Origin: Roseivirga sp. BDSF3-8
GTDB lineage: Bacteria; Bacteroidota; Bacteroidia; Cytophagales; Cyclobacteriaceae
Direction: 5' to 3'
Assembly (NCBI RefSeq): GCF_041449215.1
Contig: NZ_JBGNFV010000003.1
Location: 1-55,142 of the forward strand
Length of the DNA stretch: 55,142 nt
Shown here: in pieces, positions 8,782 to 17,139 of the stretch
How positions within the stretch are numbered: position 1 is the first letter of the stretch
Layout: the number at the start of each line of letters is the position of its first letter
Notes under the pieces: generated by a model
Told to the model about the DNA's origin: nothing
Seen by the model: the letters and a program-made list of their open reading frames with translations, nothing else
Database searches by the model: none
Position numbers and translations under genes: made by a program

Positions 8782-9360
8782 AAAGTTCGGTTAATGCTAA
8801 GTTTGAAATATCCGGCAATATACTAGCCACGCCGGTTTTTAACAATGATCTGTTTACGGTAGCATGGTAGCATAAATTATACCAATCTGTTTTTCAGTGT
8901 GTTAGATATTATGCCTGGAGCGTAGCCGTCAAGCTAAGCACTAGATTCCTCTCCTTGGGGAGAGATTCGACTATCAGGGAGAATAATAACGCGAAGGTGT
9001 GTTTTATTTTGTTCAGGGCCTCGTTGGCTGGGCCGACTATTGGAGGTACCAGCAATGTTTGTGTTGAGCATTAAAACTTCTTAATGTACAATTAGCAAGC
9101 AGCAAACCAAGCACCTGGTCAGGGCGAACGATGAGCGAAAGATATATCTACTATACACGATTTAAAGACGGTTAAGAGACGGTTTAGTATTGGGTTGGAG
9201 GTTGTGAAAAAAAGGGACAAAATTAGGGGTGTTATGCGAAAAGAGCTTATTGTAAAAATACAATTTATAGGCAAGTAATCAAACGAAATCCTGCGCAAAA
9301 TTGCTTTGCTTTAACTCTAAGCCTGATGGCTATGGGACATCGATCCGGGGTCCGTGAGCA
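8782..9360. other. Gene-free stretch before the first dispersed repeat
   Basis: The region upstream of the M49 peptidase gene contains no convincing coding frame, RNA or hairpin. Its last part leads into the first copy of the dispersed repeat family. Confidence 0.4.
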
Positions 9361-9605
9361 ATAAGCTCAATACTGCTTAAAGAGATTCTATGCGATTAGC
9401 AGACTGTTGGCAATGGAATTGCAGTGCATCAATCACACCCTACTGCCAGACGATGGGGATCTCTTGCAGAGCGCCCACGTCATGCGACGGGGATAGGTGC
9501 ATTAATTCCTCGAAAATCCTTTCCATCGCACTGCGTGGCGCCCAATATCCTTATAATCCTGAGCAAACCAGGGTGTGCCAGGCTCTTGGCTGGCAGTGGC
9601 GCATT
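9361..9605 (+). repeat. Dispersed repeat copy A
   Basis: The core (9361-9502) has the family landmarks: a 'ctcaat...cttaaag' lead-in, TTAGCAGACTGT, CCCTACTGCC, GCAGAGCGCCCACG and a closing GGATAGGTGCAT. The tail (9503-9605) is a diverged form of the 'atccttaaaatcctgagcaaac' module ending in TGGCAGTGGCGCA. The copy abuts the 3' end of the histidine kinase gene. Confidence 0.85.
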
Positions 9606-9635
9606 TGATGTCTATTATAAGGGTCCGAAAGGGGC

Positions 9636-10784
9636 TTAGCCATCATTTCTACGCCTGATGATGTGCGTGCGTCGCTTGCCCGCCTCATTCTGTTTATTCA
9701 GTATGAAAGAAAACCGCGTCCCATCCTTCTCATTACTTGTCACCTCCGAGTCACCCCCGTGAGATTCCGCCACTATCTTTACCAATGTAAGCCCCATGCC
9801 CCAGCTTGTATAGACATTTCTGTCGCTGCCCTTCTCCATCTGGTGCAAAAATATGAATATAGACTCCTGCTTGTCTGCCGGGATAGGATTGCCAAAATTA
9901 TGCACACTCAGCCTGATTTTGTCTTCCATATCTTCGAGGCTGATGGTAACAGGGCGGCTCATATCGCCATACTTGATAGCATTGGTAAGCAGGTTTTCCA
10001 GTAAGCGGCGTATGGCAGCGCCATCCAGTATGCCGTTCACCGCGCGCTCTGGCCTTTCCAGCCTGATGTCAAAATCGTAAATAGCTTTCGCTTCTTTGTA
10101 TACAGTTTGTACCTCCTCAGCTATATCAATTTCATTAAACTCCAGCATCATACCCTCACCTGCTTTTATAGTTACTGCATCCATAAGCCCTTCTGTAAGT
10201 TTGATGGTTTTACGCAGGTTGTTGGTGGCCATCTTCCGCAGAGAATCCATCTTTTCAGGATCGTCCTCTATTTCCATAATCTGCAGCAGGCTGTAAGCTG
10301 TGCTCAGCGGGTTGCGCAGATCATGAGCCAGGGTGGCCATCAGGGTCTCCTGCATCTCCCGCAGAGAGTCATTAAATGAGGTCGCGGAACGCAGAATGGC
10401 GGTTTCAAGAATGTATTTTAGTAAATCAGAAGTATTTACATCAAACGCATCGTTTTCCCGGAGCAATAAAGTCAGCGTGCGGTGAAATATAATATACTCG
10501 TGAATAAGCTGGTCAATAGTGTATTCCTTCGAAGTAGCCCTATGCCTTCCATGGATATTACTGTTATTAATAATCTCCTTAAACTTTTCATCGTTCGAAA
10601 TTTCATCTGCACTTTGATGCCGTTGTAATATATCCGCAATATCAACCACCATGTTTGGCAGTTGATCATGCAAAATGATTCTATTGGTATGCCTGGAGGC
10701 ATTTATTTTTTCGATTACATTGACCTCCCATGTTGCCAGAATCTCTTCACAATTGCTTTTTATTACCTCTGCTGCTTGCTTCAT
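9636..10784 (-). CDS. Cytoplasmic sensor histidine kinase (RsbRD_N-like input)
   Basis: This 382-residue protein has no membrane segment. Residues 1-140 resemble the helical RsbRD N-terminal sensor domain (HDQLPNMVVDIADIL). The HisKA H-box is TLAHDLRNPLS with His154. The N-box is ENLLTNAIKYG (Asn268) and the G2 box is WGMGLTLVK (328-336). The G1 box is HNFGNPIP, lacking the usual DxGxG aspartate, a substitution that recurs in this type of kinase, though activity is then unproven. No response regulator is adjacent, so the partner must be elsewhere. The gene ends next to repeat copy A, and its Arg-rich C-terminal tail (KRRTHIIRRRNDG) may be affected by that boundary. Confidence 0.85.
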   Translation of the reverse strand: MKQAAEVIKSNCEEILATWEVNVIEKINASRHTNRIILHDQLPNMVVDIADILQRHQSADEISNDEKFKEIINNSNIHGRHRATSKEYTIDQLIHEYIIFHRTLTLLLRENDAFDVNTSDLLKYILETAILRSATSFNDSLREMQETLMATLAHDLRNPLSTAYSLLQIMEIEDDPEKMDSLRKMATNNLRKTIKLTEGLMDAVTIKAGEGMMLEFNEIDIAEEVQTVYKEAKAIYDFDIRLERPERAVNGILDGAAIRRLLENLLTNAIKYGDMSRPVTISLEDMEDKIRLSVHNFGNPIPADKQESIFIFLHQMEKGSDRNVYTSWGMGLTLVKIVAESHGGDSEVTSNEKDGTRFSFILNKQNEAGKRRTHIIRRRNDG

Positions 10785-11220
10785 ACCTTTTATATAGCTT
10801 AGATACTGTTATCCTTAAAAAGATCAACCTTATTCATTTTGAGATAAGAGAGCTAATGACGTTCCCGTTCTCAGGCTGAACCTCCCGGGTGACTCTAAAT
10901 GGTGATGCCCAGGATTATATTAACAAAGAGGGAAAGTCGAATAGAATGGCTTCCAACAGTGAAGAAAGAAGGCAACGATTAAACAATCACTAATTGTAAG
11001 AATACACAAAAAACATCCACTAACAAACTCCTAATACCCCGGATATGTTTTCTACGGAAAATTTTCGCAATGCCCGCCCATGCATTATAACCACCTGGAA
11101 TACAATAAGATATAGAAAAAAACATACTGCTGCACCATGATTTAGAGCAGTATTCCTGAAGATGAATGGCGCCATGCAACGGGCGCCGTGCAACGGGCGT
11201 CGTGCATATGGGGCACCTAG
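10785..11220. other. Gene-free stretch upstream of the histidine kinase
   Basis: A short minus-strand frame exists at 10979-11179, but its codon pattern and composition do not look coding. Promoter sequences for the kinase are presumably here, but none is clear. The last 60 bp contain GC-rich 'gcaacgggcgccgtgcaacgggcg' repeats leading into the repeat array. Confidence 0.4.
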
Positions 11221-11365
11221 CTACTAGCTCAATGCTGGCTTAAAGCGACCCCATGAAGTTAGCAGACTGTCAGCAATGAAACTACAGTGCATCAATCAAA
11301 CCCTACTGCCCACCGATGGAGACCTCTTGCAGAGCGCCCGCGTCATGCGAGGGGGATAGGTGCAT
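11221..11365 (+). repeat. Dispersed repeat copy B
   Basis: This is a full-length core beginning CTACTAGCTCAATGCTGGC and ending GGATAGGTGCAT. It is followed by a type-1 spacer (11366-11427) that contains the hairpin ATCCCCGCTGTATAGCGGGG. Confidence 0.9.
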
Positions 11366-11427
11366 CTTTAAAAAGGTAGAAAACCAGCTTAAAGCGATTA
11401 TCCCCGCTGTATAGCGGGGTCCCCCGA

Positions 11428-11581
11428 CTACTAGCTCAGTGTCGGCTTAAAGCGACCCCATGCGATTAGCAGACTGTCGGCAATGAAACTACACTGCCTC
11501 AATCAAACCCTACTGCCCACCGATGGAGACCTCTTGCAGAGCGCCCACGTCTCTCGCCCACTCGCCCGGGGATAGGTGCAT
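11428..11581 (+). repeat. Dispersed repeat copy C
   Basis: This full core has the variant 3' part 'ctctcgcccactcgcccgggg' in place of 'catgcgacgggg'. It is followed by a type-2 spacer (11582-11656) with the hairpin-forming 'cccggacgccgatccggg'. Confidence 0.9.
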
Positions 11582-11656
11582 ACTATAATTAAGAAAAGCC
11601 ATCTTAATGAGCTATTCCCGGACGCCGATCCGGGATCCGTTCACGAATAGCAGGAG

Positions 11657-11789
11657 GTCGGCTTAAAGAGACCCTATGAGATTAGCAGACTGTTGGCAAT
11701 GAAACTGCAGTGCATGAATCACACCCTACTGCCAGACGATGGGGACCTCTATGCAGAGCGCCCGCGTCATGCGACGGGGATAAGTGCAT
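11657..11789 (+). repeat. Dispersed repeat copy D
   Basis: This core begins GTCGGCTTAAAGAGACCC and is followed by a type-1 spacer. The spacer start at 11790 lies exactly 424 bp after the corresponding point of copy B (11366), part of a higher-order 424-bp duplication. Confidence 0.9.
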
Positions 11790-11866
11790 CTTTAAAAAGG
11801 TAGAAAACCAGCTTAAAGCGATTATCCCCGCTGTATAGCGTGGGCGCCATGCAATGGGTCCCCCAG

Positions 11867-12005
11867 CTACTAGCTCAATGCTGGCTTAAAGTGACCCCAT
11901 GCAGTTAGCAGACTGTCAGCAATGGAACTGCATTGCATATAATCATCTCTCTACGTAACGCCAACAGACCCCGGGTCTCGCCCACTCGCCCGGGGATAGG
12001 TGCAT
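11867..12005 (+). repeat. Dispersed repeat copy E
   Basis: The core has the copy-B type of lead-in and a replaced middle (AATCATCTCTCTACGTAACG). It is followed by a type-2 spacer nearly identical to that of copy C, again displaced by 424 bp (11581 and 12005). Confidence 0.9.
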
Positions 12006-12080
12006 ACTATAATTAAGAAAAGCCATCTTAATGAGCTATTCCCGGACGCCGATCCGGGATCCGTTCATGAATAGCAGGAG

Positions 12081-12290
12081 GTCGGCTTAAAGAGACCCTA
12101 TGAGATTAGCAGACTGTAGGCAATGGAACTACATTGCACATAATCATCTCTCTACGTAACGCCAACAGACCCCGGGTCTCGCTCACTCGCCCGGGGATAG
12201 GTGCATTGCCCAAAAAATCCTGTCCATCTTAGTATCCTTAAAATCCTGAGCAAACAAGGAGTGCCAGGCACAAGCGAGACGCCTGCGCCA
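12081..12290 (+). repeat. Dispersed repeat copy F with REP-like tail
   Basis: The core (12081-12206) shares the replaced middle of copy E. The tail (12209-12290) contains ATCCTTAAAATCCTGAGC and ends in a REP-like imperfect hairpin GGCACAAGCG-AGA-CGCCTGCGCC. The tail recurs at 13426-13502, so the gene at 12387-13352 lies between direct repeats. Confidence 0.9.
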
Positions 12291-12386
12291 TTGGGAGTAA
12301 TGATTTCTATTTTCAACTACAATAAATTTATTATATTTAAAAGATCATTATATTGAATACCTTTAAAAAAACCTATTCTTAAAAGA

Positions 12387-13352
12387 ATGAAATCAGGAAA
12401 AAATTTTAATTTAAATAAAACGAACATCGTAATTGGTATATTCTTCGTGATATTTCAGAGTGTATTTATAGGATGGCAATATAAAATTGGTGAAAATCAA
12501 AATAAAATAGTTAAAAGTGAATTGAGGCTTGAGACATATAGCCATGTAAGGACTTATAGAGATAGAGTAGCATATTCAATAGATGAAAAGTTTTTGTTTT
12601 ACCCACCGCCAACTGAAGCTGAAATAAATGAACTGGTATTCATTTTAGAACAGGATCCAGAAGGCGCTGAGGTTATGCTTGAAACCCTACTAATTGATTC
12701 TCATACTAGAGTCAGATTGCTTGCATTAGCCGCGTATGACCATTTGTATGAAAAAATGCAACTCGATACTATAAAAAACATCTCGCTTGAATACGTAATA
12801 TTAGATAAGTATAAAATTATAAATGTGCCAATAAAAAGGATAGAAATATCAAATTCTGTTGGTGTTTTACAAATTGAAAAATTTGATACGCTTAATGCTG
12901 CGAGTTCTTATTTGCTTTTAAAGGGAGATATTAGCAAATCTTTATATCGATTTGATAAGTCAGTTGTTGACTTTACTACTTTTGATATTGAAGGTAACGA
13001 TTTTAATATTGGATGTAGGTATTCATACTTGATTATGAATAGTAAAATGAAAATTACAAAAAGAATAAGTAATATTATGAATAATAGTTTATCCTATTTG
13101 TCAATTGTGAATGACTCAAAGGAAGTAGATAGAGCGGGAAATTTTCCCATGTTAATAAACTTGGCTCTACTTGAGTCTAGCAGTGAGTTTTTGCCATTTT
13201 ATATATGGTTCAATCCTGATGCTAAAAACAAGTTAAAGCAGGAGTATTATAATTTGTTGAAGAACCAAGGTAAAGTTGATTTCCCATATCCAGGTTCCGG
13301 ATGGGAGTATCCATTCGGGGTTTCAATCAGAAAATACTTATGGCTAAAATAA
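12387..13352 (+). CDS. AT-rich membrane-anchored protein of unknown function
   Basis: This 321-residue protein belongs to no family I recognise. The N-terminus is basic and polar (MKSGKNFNLNKTN), followed by one hydrophobic helix at about residues 13-31, so it is probably a single-pass inner-membrane protein. Residues 75-120 include a helical pair (EINELVFILEQDPEG, RVRLLALAAYDHLYEK) like a HEAT-type repeat. The rest looks mixed alpha/beta. Base composition is much more AT-rich than the flanking core genes, and the gene is bracketed by copies of an 80-bp repeat (12209-12290 and 13426-13502), both signs of horizontal acquisition. Confidence 0.6.
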   Translation: MKSGKNFNLNKTNIVIGIFFVIFQSVFIGWQYKIGENQNKIVKSELRLETYSHVRTYRDRVAYSIDEKFLFYPPPTEAEINELVFILEQDPEGAEVMLETLLIDSHTRVRLLALAAYDHLYEKMQLDTIKNISLEYVILDKYKIINVPIKRIEISNSVGVLQIEKFDTLNAASSYLLLKGDISKSLYRFDKSVVDFTTFDIEGNDFNIGCRYSYLIMNSKMKITKRISNIMNNSLSYLSIVNDSKEVDRAGNFPMLINLALLESSSEFLPFYIWFNPDAKNKLKQEYYNLLKNQGKVDFPYPGSGWEYPFGVSIRKYLWLK

Positions 13353-13425
13353 ATCTTATCTATTGTTATAATTTTATTGAATTGTAAATCTCTAAACTCA
13401 AAGATTATTTCTAAGCATAACCTTC

Positions 13426-13502
13426 CCAAAATCTATCCATCTTAGTATCCTTAAAATCCTGAGCAAACAAGAGTGCCAGGCACAAGCGAGACGCCTGCGC
13501 CA
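13426..13502 (+). repeat. Direct repeat of the copy F tail
   Basis: This stretch is nearly identical to 12209-12290: CCATCTTAGTATCCTTAAAA, then CTGAGCAAACAA, then GTGCCAGGCACAAGCGAGAC and a terminal GCCTGCGCCA. It closes the interval that contains the unknown membrane protein gene and touches the 3' end of the nucleotidyltransferase gene. Confidence 0.9.
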
Positions 13503-13518
13503 AAGGATAAAATTTTAT

Positions 13519-14289
13519 TTAGAAATGTAAGTGAATTTGATTGTCAAATCGGTTTGCCGAATATAGTTCATTGATCATATTTAATATATCTTCACTACTT
13601 AGTACGTTTTGATATTTTTCATACTTCTTTTTAGTACGCTCTAATGCCTTTACAGGCTCAATCCCTTTATCTTTTAATTGCCCAATCTTATCAATTAAAT
13701 ATTTTTTGGTATTAGAGGAAAATTGCACATCCTCCGTTTTTTTTATATAAAACGCCCTTAATATATTAGCTTCGGTAGTAGGATTTAAGTTTTTATAAAC
13801 TGATGATTTCAGAAGTATATCTAACTTGTTGTTTTTTAAATAATTATTATAGTTTTTAAGGTTAATGTTATAACTACTTATATTCATTACTAATGAATCG
13901 TAATTGTAAAAACATCCTTTTGCAATACTATTAAGCTTATCTTTTTCATTAAGCTTGACAACTTGACATTTAAAAGCCCAATTATTTTCGATACTCCACA
14001 TATCAACATTTATATTTTTAAATTGAAGCTTTATGCCATTATGTCTATTTACAGAGAAACTACAGTTATATTCATTAACTAATTCTTTTAATTTATAAAA
14101 ATCAACCTCAACGAGAATATCCAAATCACGAGATTTCTTAGATTTCATGAAATCTCTTAGGTACCCACCAACAATATATGCGCCTCCAATGTCTAGAATT
14201 TCACTTAGCAAGGATTTTAGTTCAGGACAATTATTCAGTTCTGAACTAAAATGTGCTTTGAATTTAGATTTTAAGGAGCTATAGTTCAT
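13519..14289 (-). CDS. CCA/poly(A)-polymerase-like nucleotidyltransferase
   Basis: This 256-residue protein has the head-domain signature of class II tRNA nucleotidyltransferases and poly(A) polymerases. It has IVGGYLRDF (Gly41-Gly42, Arg45-Asp46), then SRDLDILVE with the metal-binding pair Asp55/Asp57, and a third acidic residue at Asp96 in INVDMWSIE. It is far shorter than a housekeeping CCA-adding enzyme (about 400 residues or more) and lacks the usual full neck/body/tail, so a substrate other than the tRNA 3' end is likely. It starts 4 bp after the stop of the dGTPase gene, so the two are almost certainly co-translated. It is AT-rich, like the rest of the islet. Its role is unknown; see findings. 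Confidence 0.78.
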   Translation of the reverse strand: MNYSSLKSKFKAHFSSELNNCPELKSLLSEILDIGGAYIVGGYLRDFMKSKKSRDLDILVEVDFYKLKELVNEYNCSFSVNRHNGIKLQFKNINVDMWSIENNWAFKCQVVKLNEKDKLNSIAKGCFYNYDSLVMNISSYNINLKNYNNYLKNNKLDILLKSSVYKNLNPTTEANILRAFYIKKTEDVQFSSNTKKYLIDKIGQLKDKGIEPVKALERTKKKYEKYQNVLSSEDILNMINELYSANRFDNQIHLHF

Positions 14290-14293
14290 AATA

Positions 14294-15718
14294 TTAAATT
14301 TTTATGCCTTTCAATTCTTGAAATAACCTAATAGCATACCTATCTGTCATGCCACTAATGAAATCAACAATTAATTGAAGCCTTTTATATTCTTTATTAG
14401 AATACATCTCAATATCTTCAAAAACTTTTCTATGGCTAGTCGAAATAATCTTATACAAACGTGATTCAAGAGTATTTCCTTGAGCTATAAAGGAATCGCT
14501 TTCTGAAGCTTTTACGAATATATTTAAAAGCCCGTAAATAGCCTCCCATCCTGCTATTTCCTTCTTTAGAATTGACTTATCATCGAAAACCTTAAACTGT
14601 AATGTTTTATAAGCTTGCCTAATATCCTGAGCTTCTGAAATATCGATTATTTCATTCTCTAGCTGACCTTTCATAATATGATCATATTCTCCTTCAAACG
14701 TCTTTACGACGCTCCCAATCATTAATTGCTGAGTATATATCCTAAATTTTTGTATAACTAATGAGTCATCTACATTTTTAACGTCTTTATAATCGTTTTT
14801 AAGATCTTGTAGCTTCTTTAATACTTTTACTTTATTAAGCTCTAATTTTTCACTAAAAATTTTTTCAATATCATCAAGGCTGATTTTTCCGAGCTTTATA
14901 CCATCCTCTATATCTGCTGCACTATATGCAATGTCATCAGCTGCTTCTAATAAATATACAACAGGGTGACGTTTTTCATTAAGCTCTAAATATTCATTTA
15001 ATTCTTTATAAGTACTTTTTTCCGTTTGAAAAAAGCCAAACTTTTTTTTCGCAATCTCAATTGTATGTTTTTCCCTATCTTTAGGAGGTAATTGATTATA
15101 TTTTTCGTTAGATATAAACTTCTTATTTCCTTTTAAAGAATTCGAAGGATATTTAATTATTGAAGCTAGGCTAGAATAACTTAAATTATAGCCATACTCA
15201 TCGCCAAAGTAATTAAGTTTGGAAAGTATGCGAAGTGTTTGAACATTGCCGTCAAAATTTGTAAAATCTGCCTTTTCTATATCAGATAACGTTCCCGTGT
15301 AATTACCTGAGGTAAAGTAATCCTTAAAGAATATTTTGATTGCCTCCTCTCCAAAATGTCCAAAGGGAGGGTTTCCTAAATCATGGACTAGCCCAGCCAC
15401 TCGTAGTAAGGAGCTTAGGTACCCCTTTAAATTAATGTCAAGTTCTCCCTTATCAATCAATAAATTTTCAACACTTTGCCCAATTGAACTAGCTATGTAG
15501 GAAACTTCTAGAGAATGAGTCAACCTTGTTCTAATAAAATCACTTTCTTCCAAAGGAAATACTTGGGTCTTGTCTTGCAGCCTTCGAATTGGTGCACTTG
15601 AGATTAATCTGCCGTAATCATTTTCAAATGTGTTGCGTCCATCACTTTCATTCGTCTCAGATTTTGGACGAAATCTTTTTTCACCTAGTAAAAGGTCCCA
15701 TTTTTCCTTAAATGTCAT
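14294..15718 (-). CDS. dgt: dGTPase-type HD-domain dNTP triphosphohydrolase
   Basis: This 474-residue HD-superfamily enzyme converts dNTPs to deoxynucleosides and tripolyphosphate. The family core is clear: SAPIRRLQDKTQVFPL, RTRLTHSLEVS (His68), GLVHDLGNPPFGHFGEEA (His112-Asp113), FDGNVQTLRI and LLEAADDIAYSAADIEDG (Asp261/262). The length is normal for the family. Its base composition is AT-rich and unlike the core genes around it. It leads a two-gene operon with the nucleotidyltransferase. dGTPases can be housekeeping, but this family also includes enzymes that deplete dNTPs during phage infection. The islet context fits the latter but does not prove it. Confidence 0.9.
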   Translation of the reverse strand: MTFKEKWDLLLGEKRFRPKSETNESDGRNTFENDYGRLISSAPIRRLQDKTQVFPLEESDFIRTRLTHSLEVSYIASSIGQSVENLLIDKGELDINLKGYLSSLLRVAGLVHDLGNPPFGHFGEEAIKIFFKDYFTSGNYTGTLSDIEKADFTNFDGNVQTLRILSKLNYFGDEYGYNLSYSSLASIIKYPSNSLKGNKKFISNEKYNQLPPKDREKHTIEIAKKKFGFFQTEKSTYKELNEYLELNEKRHPVVYLLEAADDIAYSAADIEDGIKLGKISLDDIEKIFSEKLELNKVKVLKKLQDLKNDYKDVKNVDDSLVIQKFRIYTQQLMIGSVVKTFEGEYDHIMKGQLENEIIDISEAQDIRQAYKTLQFKVFDDKSILKKEIAGWEAIYGLLNIFVKASESDSFIAQGNTLESRLYKIISTSHRKVFEDIEMYSNKEYKRLQLIVDFISGMTDRYAIRLFQELKGIKI

Positions 15719-15788
15719 TGTCGTGAGCTACTTCTAAAAAATCTGTATTTAAAATGATTTACTTGTAGGCAAAAATAGTGAAACCATA

Positions 15789-16931
15789 CTAATCTTCCCC
15801 AACCATCCTACAGCTATTCTTAATATACTGATCTTCCAGCACGTAGTTCTTGGTGTAGTCCAGGGAGAGGCGGCTGGTGGTGAGGCGGCAGGAGAAGCTC
15901 ATGATGTCGCCGTCGGCGATGAGGTTGAAGTCTGCGTCGGGGGCGGAGGCCTGGTCGCAGGCGACGGGTTTGGAGAAATCCTCCAGGCGGTTGGTGGCGA
16001 TGCGGTTTATGTTGTTCTTCACGCGCGCGAGTTGTGTGTCGTCGCTGAAGTGATCGGATAGTTCGGCGTCCGGCACCATCTCCAGGTCCCGGCCTATTAC
16101 TTTGCCCGAGCGGCTTATGGTGGCGCCATTTACCTCAAACTCATTGCGGAAGAAGGTGTGCACGCTTGCCACCAGCACAAAGTTATCGTCCTGGCTGAAG
16201 TCCAGCTCCTTGTAGTCCTCATTTACCTGCCCGTCCTCATCCAGGAAAGAGTCCACCGGCAGCTCGCGCTTGTCGTACCAGATCTCGTGCTTCTGGTATT
16301 CGTAGCCCTCGAAGGTATTGCCCGAGTCAGACGCCTCGCTCATGCAGCGCGCGTACATCGTCACCTCCGTGGCCACGTAGTGGTAGCCGTTCTGCTCGCG
16401 GAAGAAGGGCAGCTTGTACGAGTTGTTCAGCAGCCACTTGCCCTGGTACTTGTAGCAGGGGTAGTTACAGTCGTCCGGCAGGTCGTCCAGGCTCACGTAG
16501 GGTTTCACGTAGCCCGTCTCAAAGGCCCAGCGGATGGTGGCATCGCGCTCCGTGTAGGTAGAAGCCACCGGCTCCTTCTCTACACCGGGCGTGCTGAAGT
16601 GCAGGTAGGCGAGGAACAGGCACAGCGCGGTGAGCACGAGGGTGGCGATGACCCACAGCTTTTTAGAGGCGCCGTTGCTTTGCTTCTTTTGCGCCGCCAG
16701 CTCCGCCTTTAGCGAATCCAGTTTTATGATGCGGGCCAGGTTCTTATTCGCTCTCTGGTACTCGCCCTCCGTGGCCGAGCCATTGATGAGGCGGGAGAAC
16801 TGCGCGTCGCTGTAGCCAAGCTCTCTGGCGATGACCGTATTGCTGGAACTCTCAAATTTGTGCGTCTCCTCATTGTAGGTTCCGTACCGCTTTTTCAGGG
16901 CCTCTACAAATTCAGCATACAGGTCTGCCAT
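15789..16931 (-). CDS. Membrane-anchored HTH-domain protein
   Basis: The 380-residue protein has a cytoplasmic N-terminal region with a helix-turn-helix-like stretch (NTVIARELGYSDAQFSRLIN, residues 31-50). A helical linker (68-83), one transmembrane helix (about 91-112) and an extracytoplasmic domain of about 265 residues containing several Cys follow. This topology fits a transmembrane transcription regulator that senses something in the periplasm. It is divergent from the SusC gene with a 208-bp intergenic region, so it is the obvious candidate regulator of that operon. I do not recognise the periplasmic domain, and direct DNA binding is inferred only from the HTH-like pattern. Confidence 0.62.
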   Translation of the reverse strand: MADLYAEFVEALKKRYGTYNEETHKFESSSNTVIARELGYSDAQFSRLINGSATEGEYQRANKNLARIIKLDSLKAELAAQKKQSNGASKKLWVIATLVLTALCLFLAYLHFSTPGVEKEPVASTYTERDATIRWAFETGYVKPYVSLDDLPDDCNYPCYKYQGKWLLNNSYKLPFFREQNGYHYVATEVTMYARCMSEASDSGNTFEGYEYQKHEIWYDKRELPVDSFLDEDGQVNEDYKELDFSQDDNFVLVASVHTFFRNEFEVNGATISRSGKVIGRDLEMVPDAELSDHFSDDTQLARVKNNINRIATNRLEDFSKPVACDQASAPDADFNLIADGDIMSFSCRLTTSRLSLDYTKNYVLEDQYIKNSCRMVGED

Positions 16932-17074
16932 AAAAACTCAATCCGTAATATAATTTGGTATTGCGCTCAAAATCAACCAATTAATTCGTTGAACGCCGTT
17001 GAAGATCGATAAATATTGATATAAATCATCAAAGTACCAACAGTTTGTGGAAATCCATTTACATTAAAAACCGA

Positions 17075-17119
17075 ATCCGCAAACGATTTAAATCCCCATA
17101 GATACGGTTTGCTGCGGAT
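17075..17119. promoter_or_regulatory. Inverted repeat in the SusC leader
   Basis: ATCCGCAAAC at 17075-17084 is matched by GTTTGCTGCGGAT at 17107-17119, which is its complement apart from three extra bases. It lies 20 bp before the SusC start codon in the shared divergent region. It could be an operator for the adjacent HTH protein or a 5'-UTR hairpin; the sequence alone cannot decide. Confidence 0.4.
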
Positions 17120-17139
17120 CTTCACCAAATCATCTCAAC

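Noticed and set aside
9390-9639. Short plus-strand frames of about 70 codons over repeat copy A
   Set aside because: They consist of the dispersed repeat, and the frame is not conserved in other copies, so they are not genes.
10979-11179. Minus-strand frame of 66 codons with a hydrophobic, Cys-rich product
   Set aside because: No supporting start context or terminator, and the sequence leads into repeat DNA; not supported as a gene.
11221-12290. CRISPR array
   Set aside because: The repeated units are about 140 bp with only three recurring spacer types, and no cas genes are present. This is a dispersed repeat family, not CRISPR.
12209-13502. Integron attC sites around the gene cassette
   Set aside because: No RYYYAAC / GTTRRRY core pair could be found at the repeat ends and no integrase gene is in the window.
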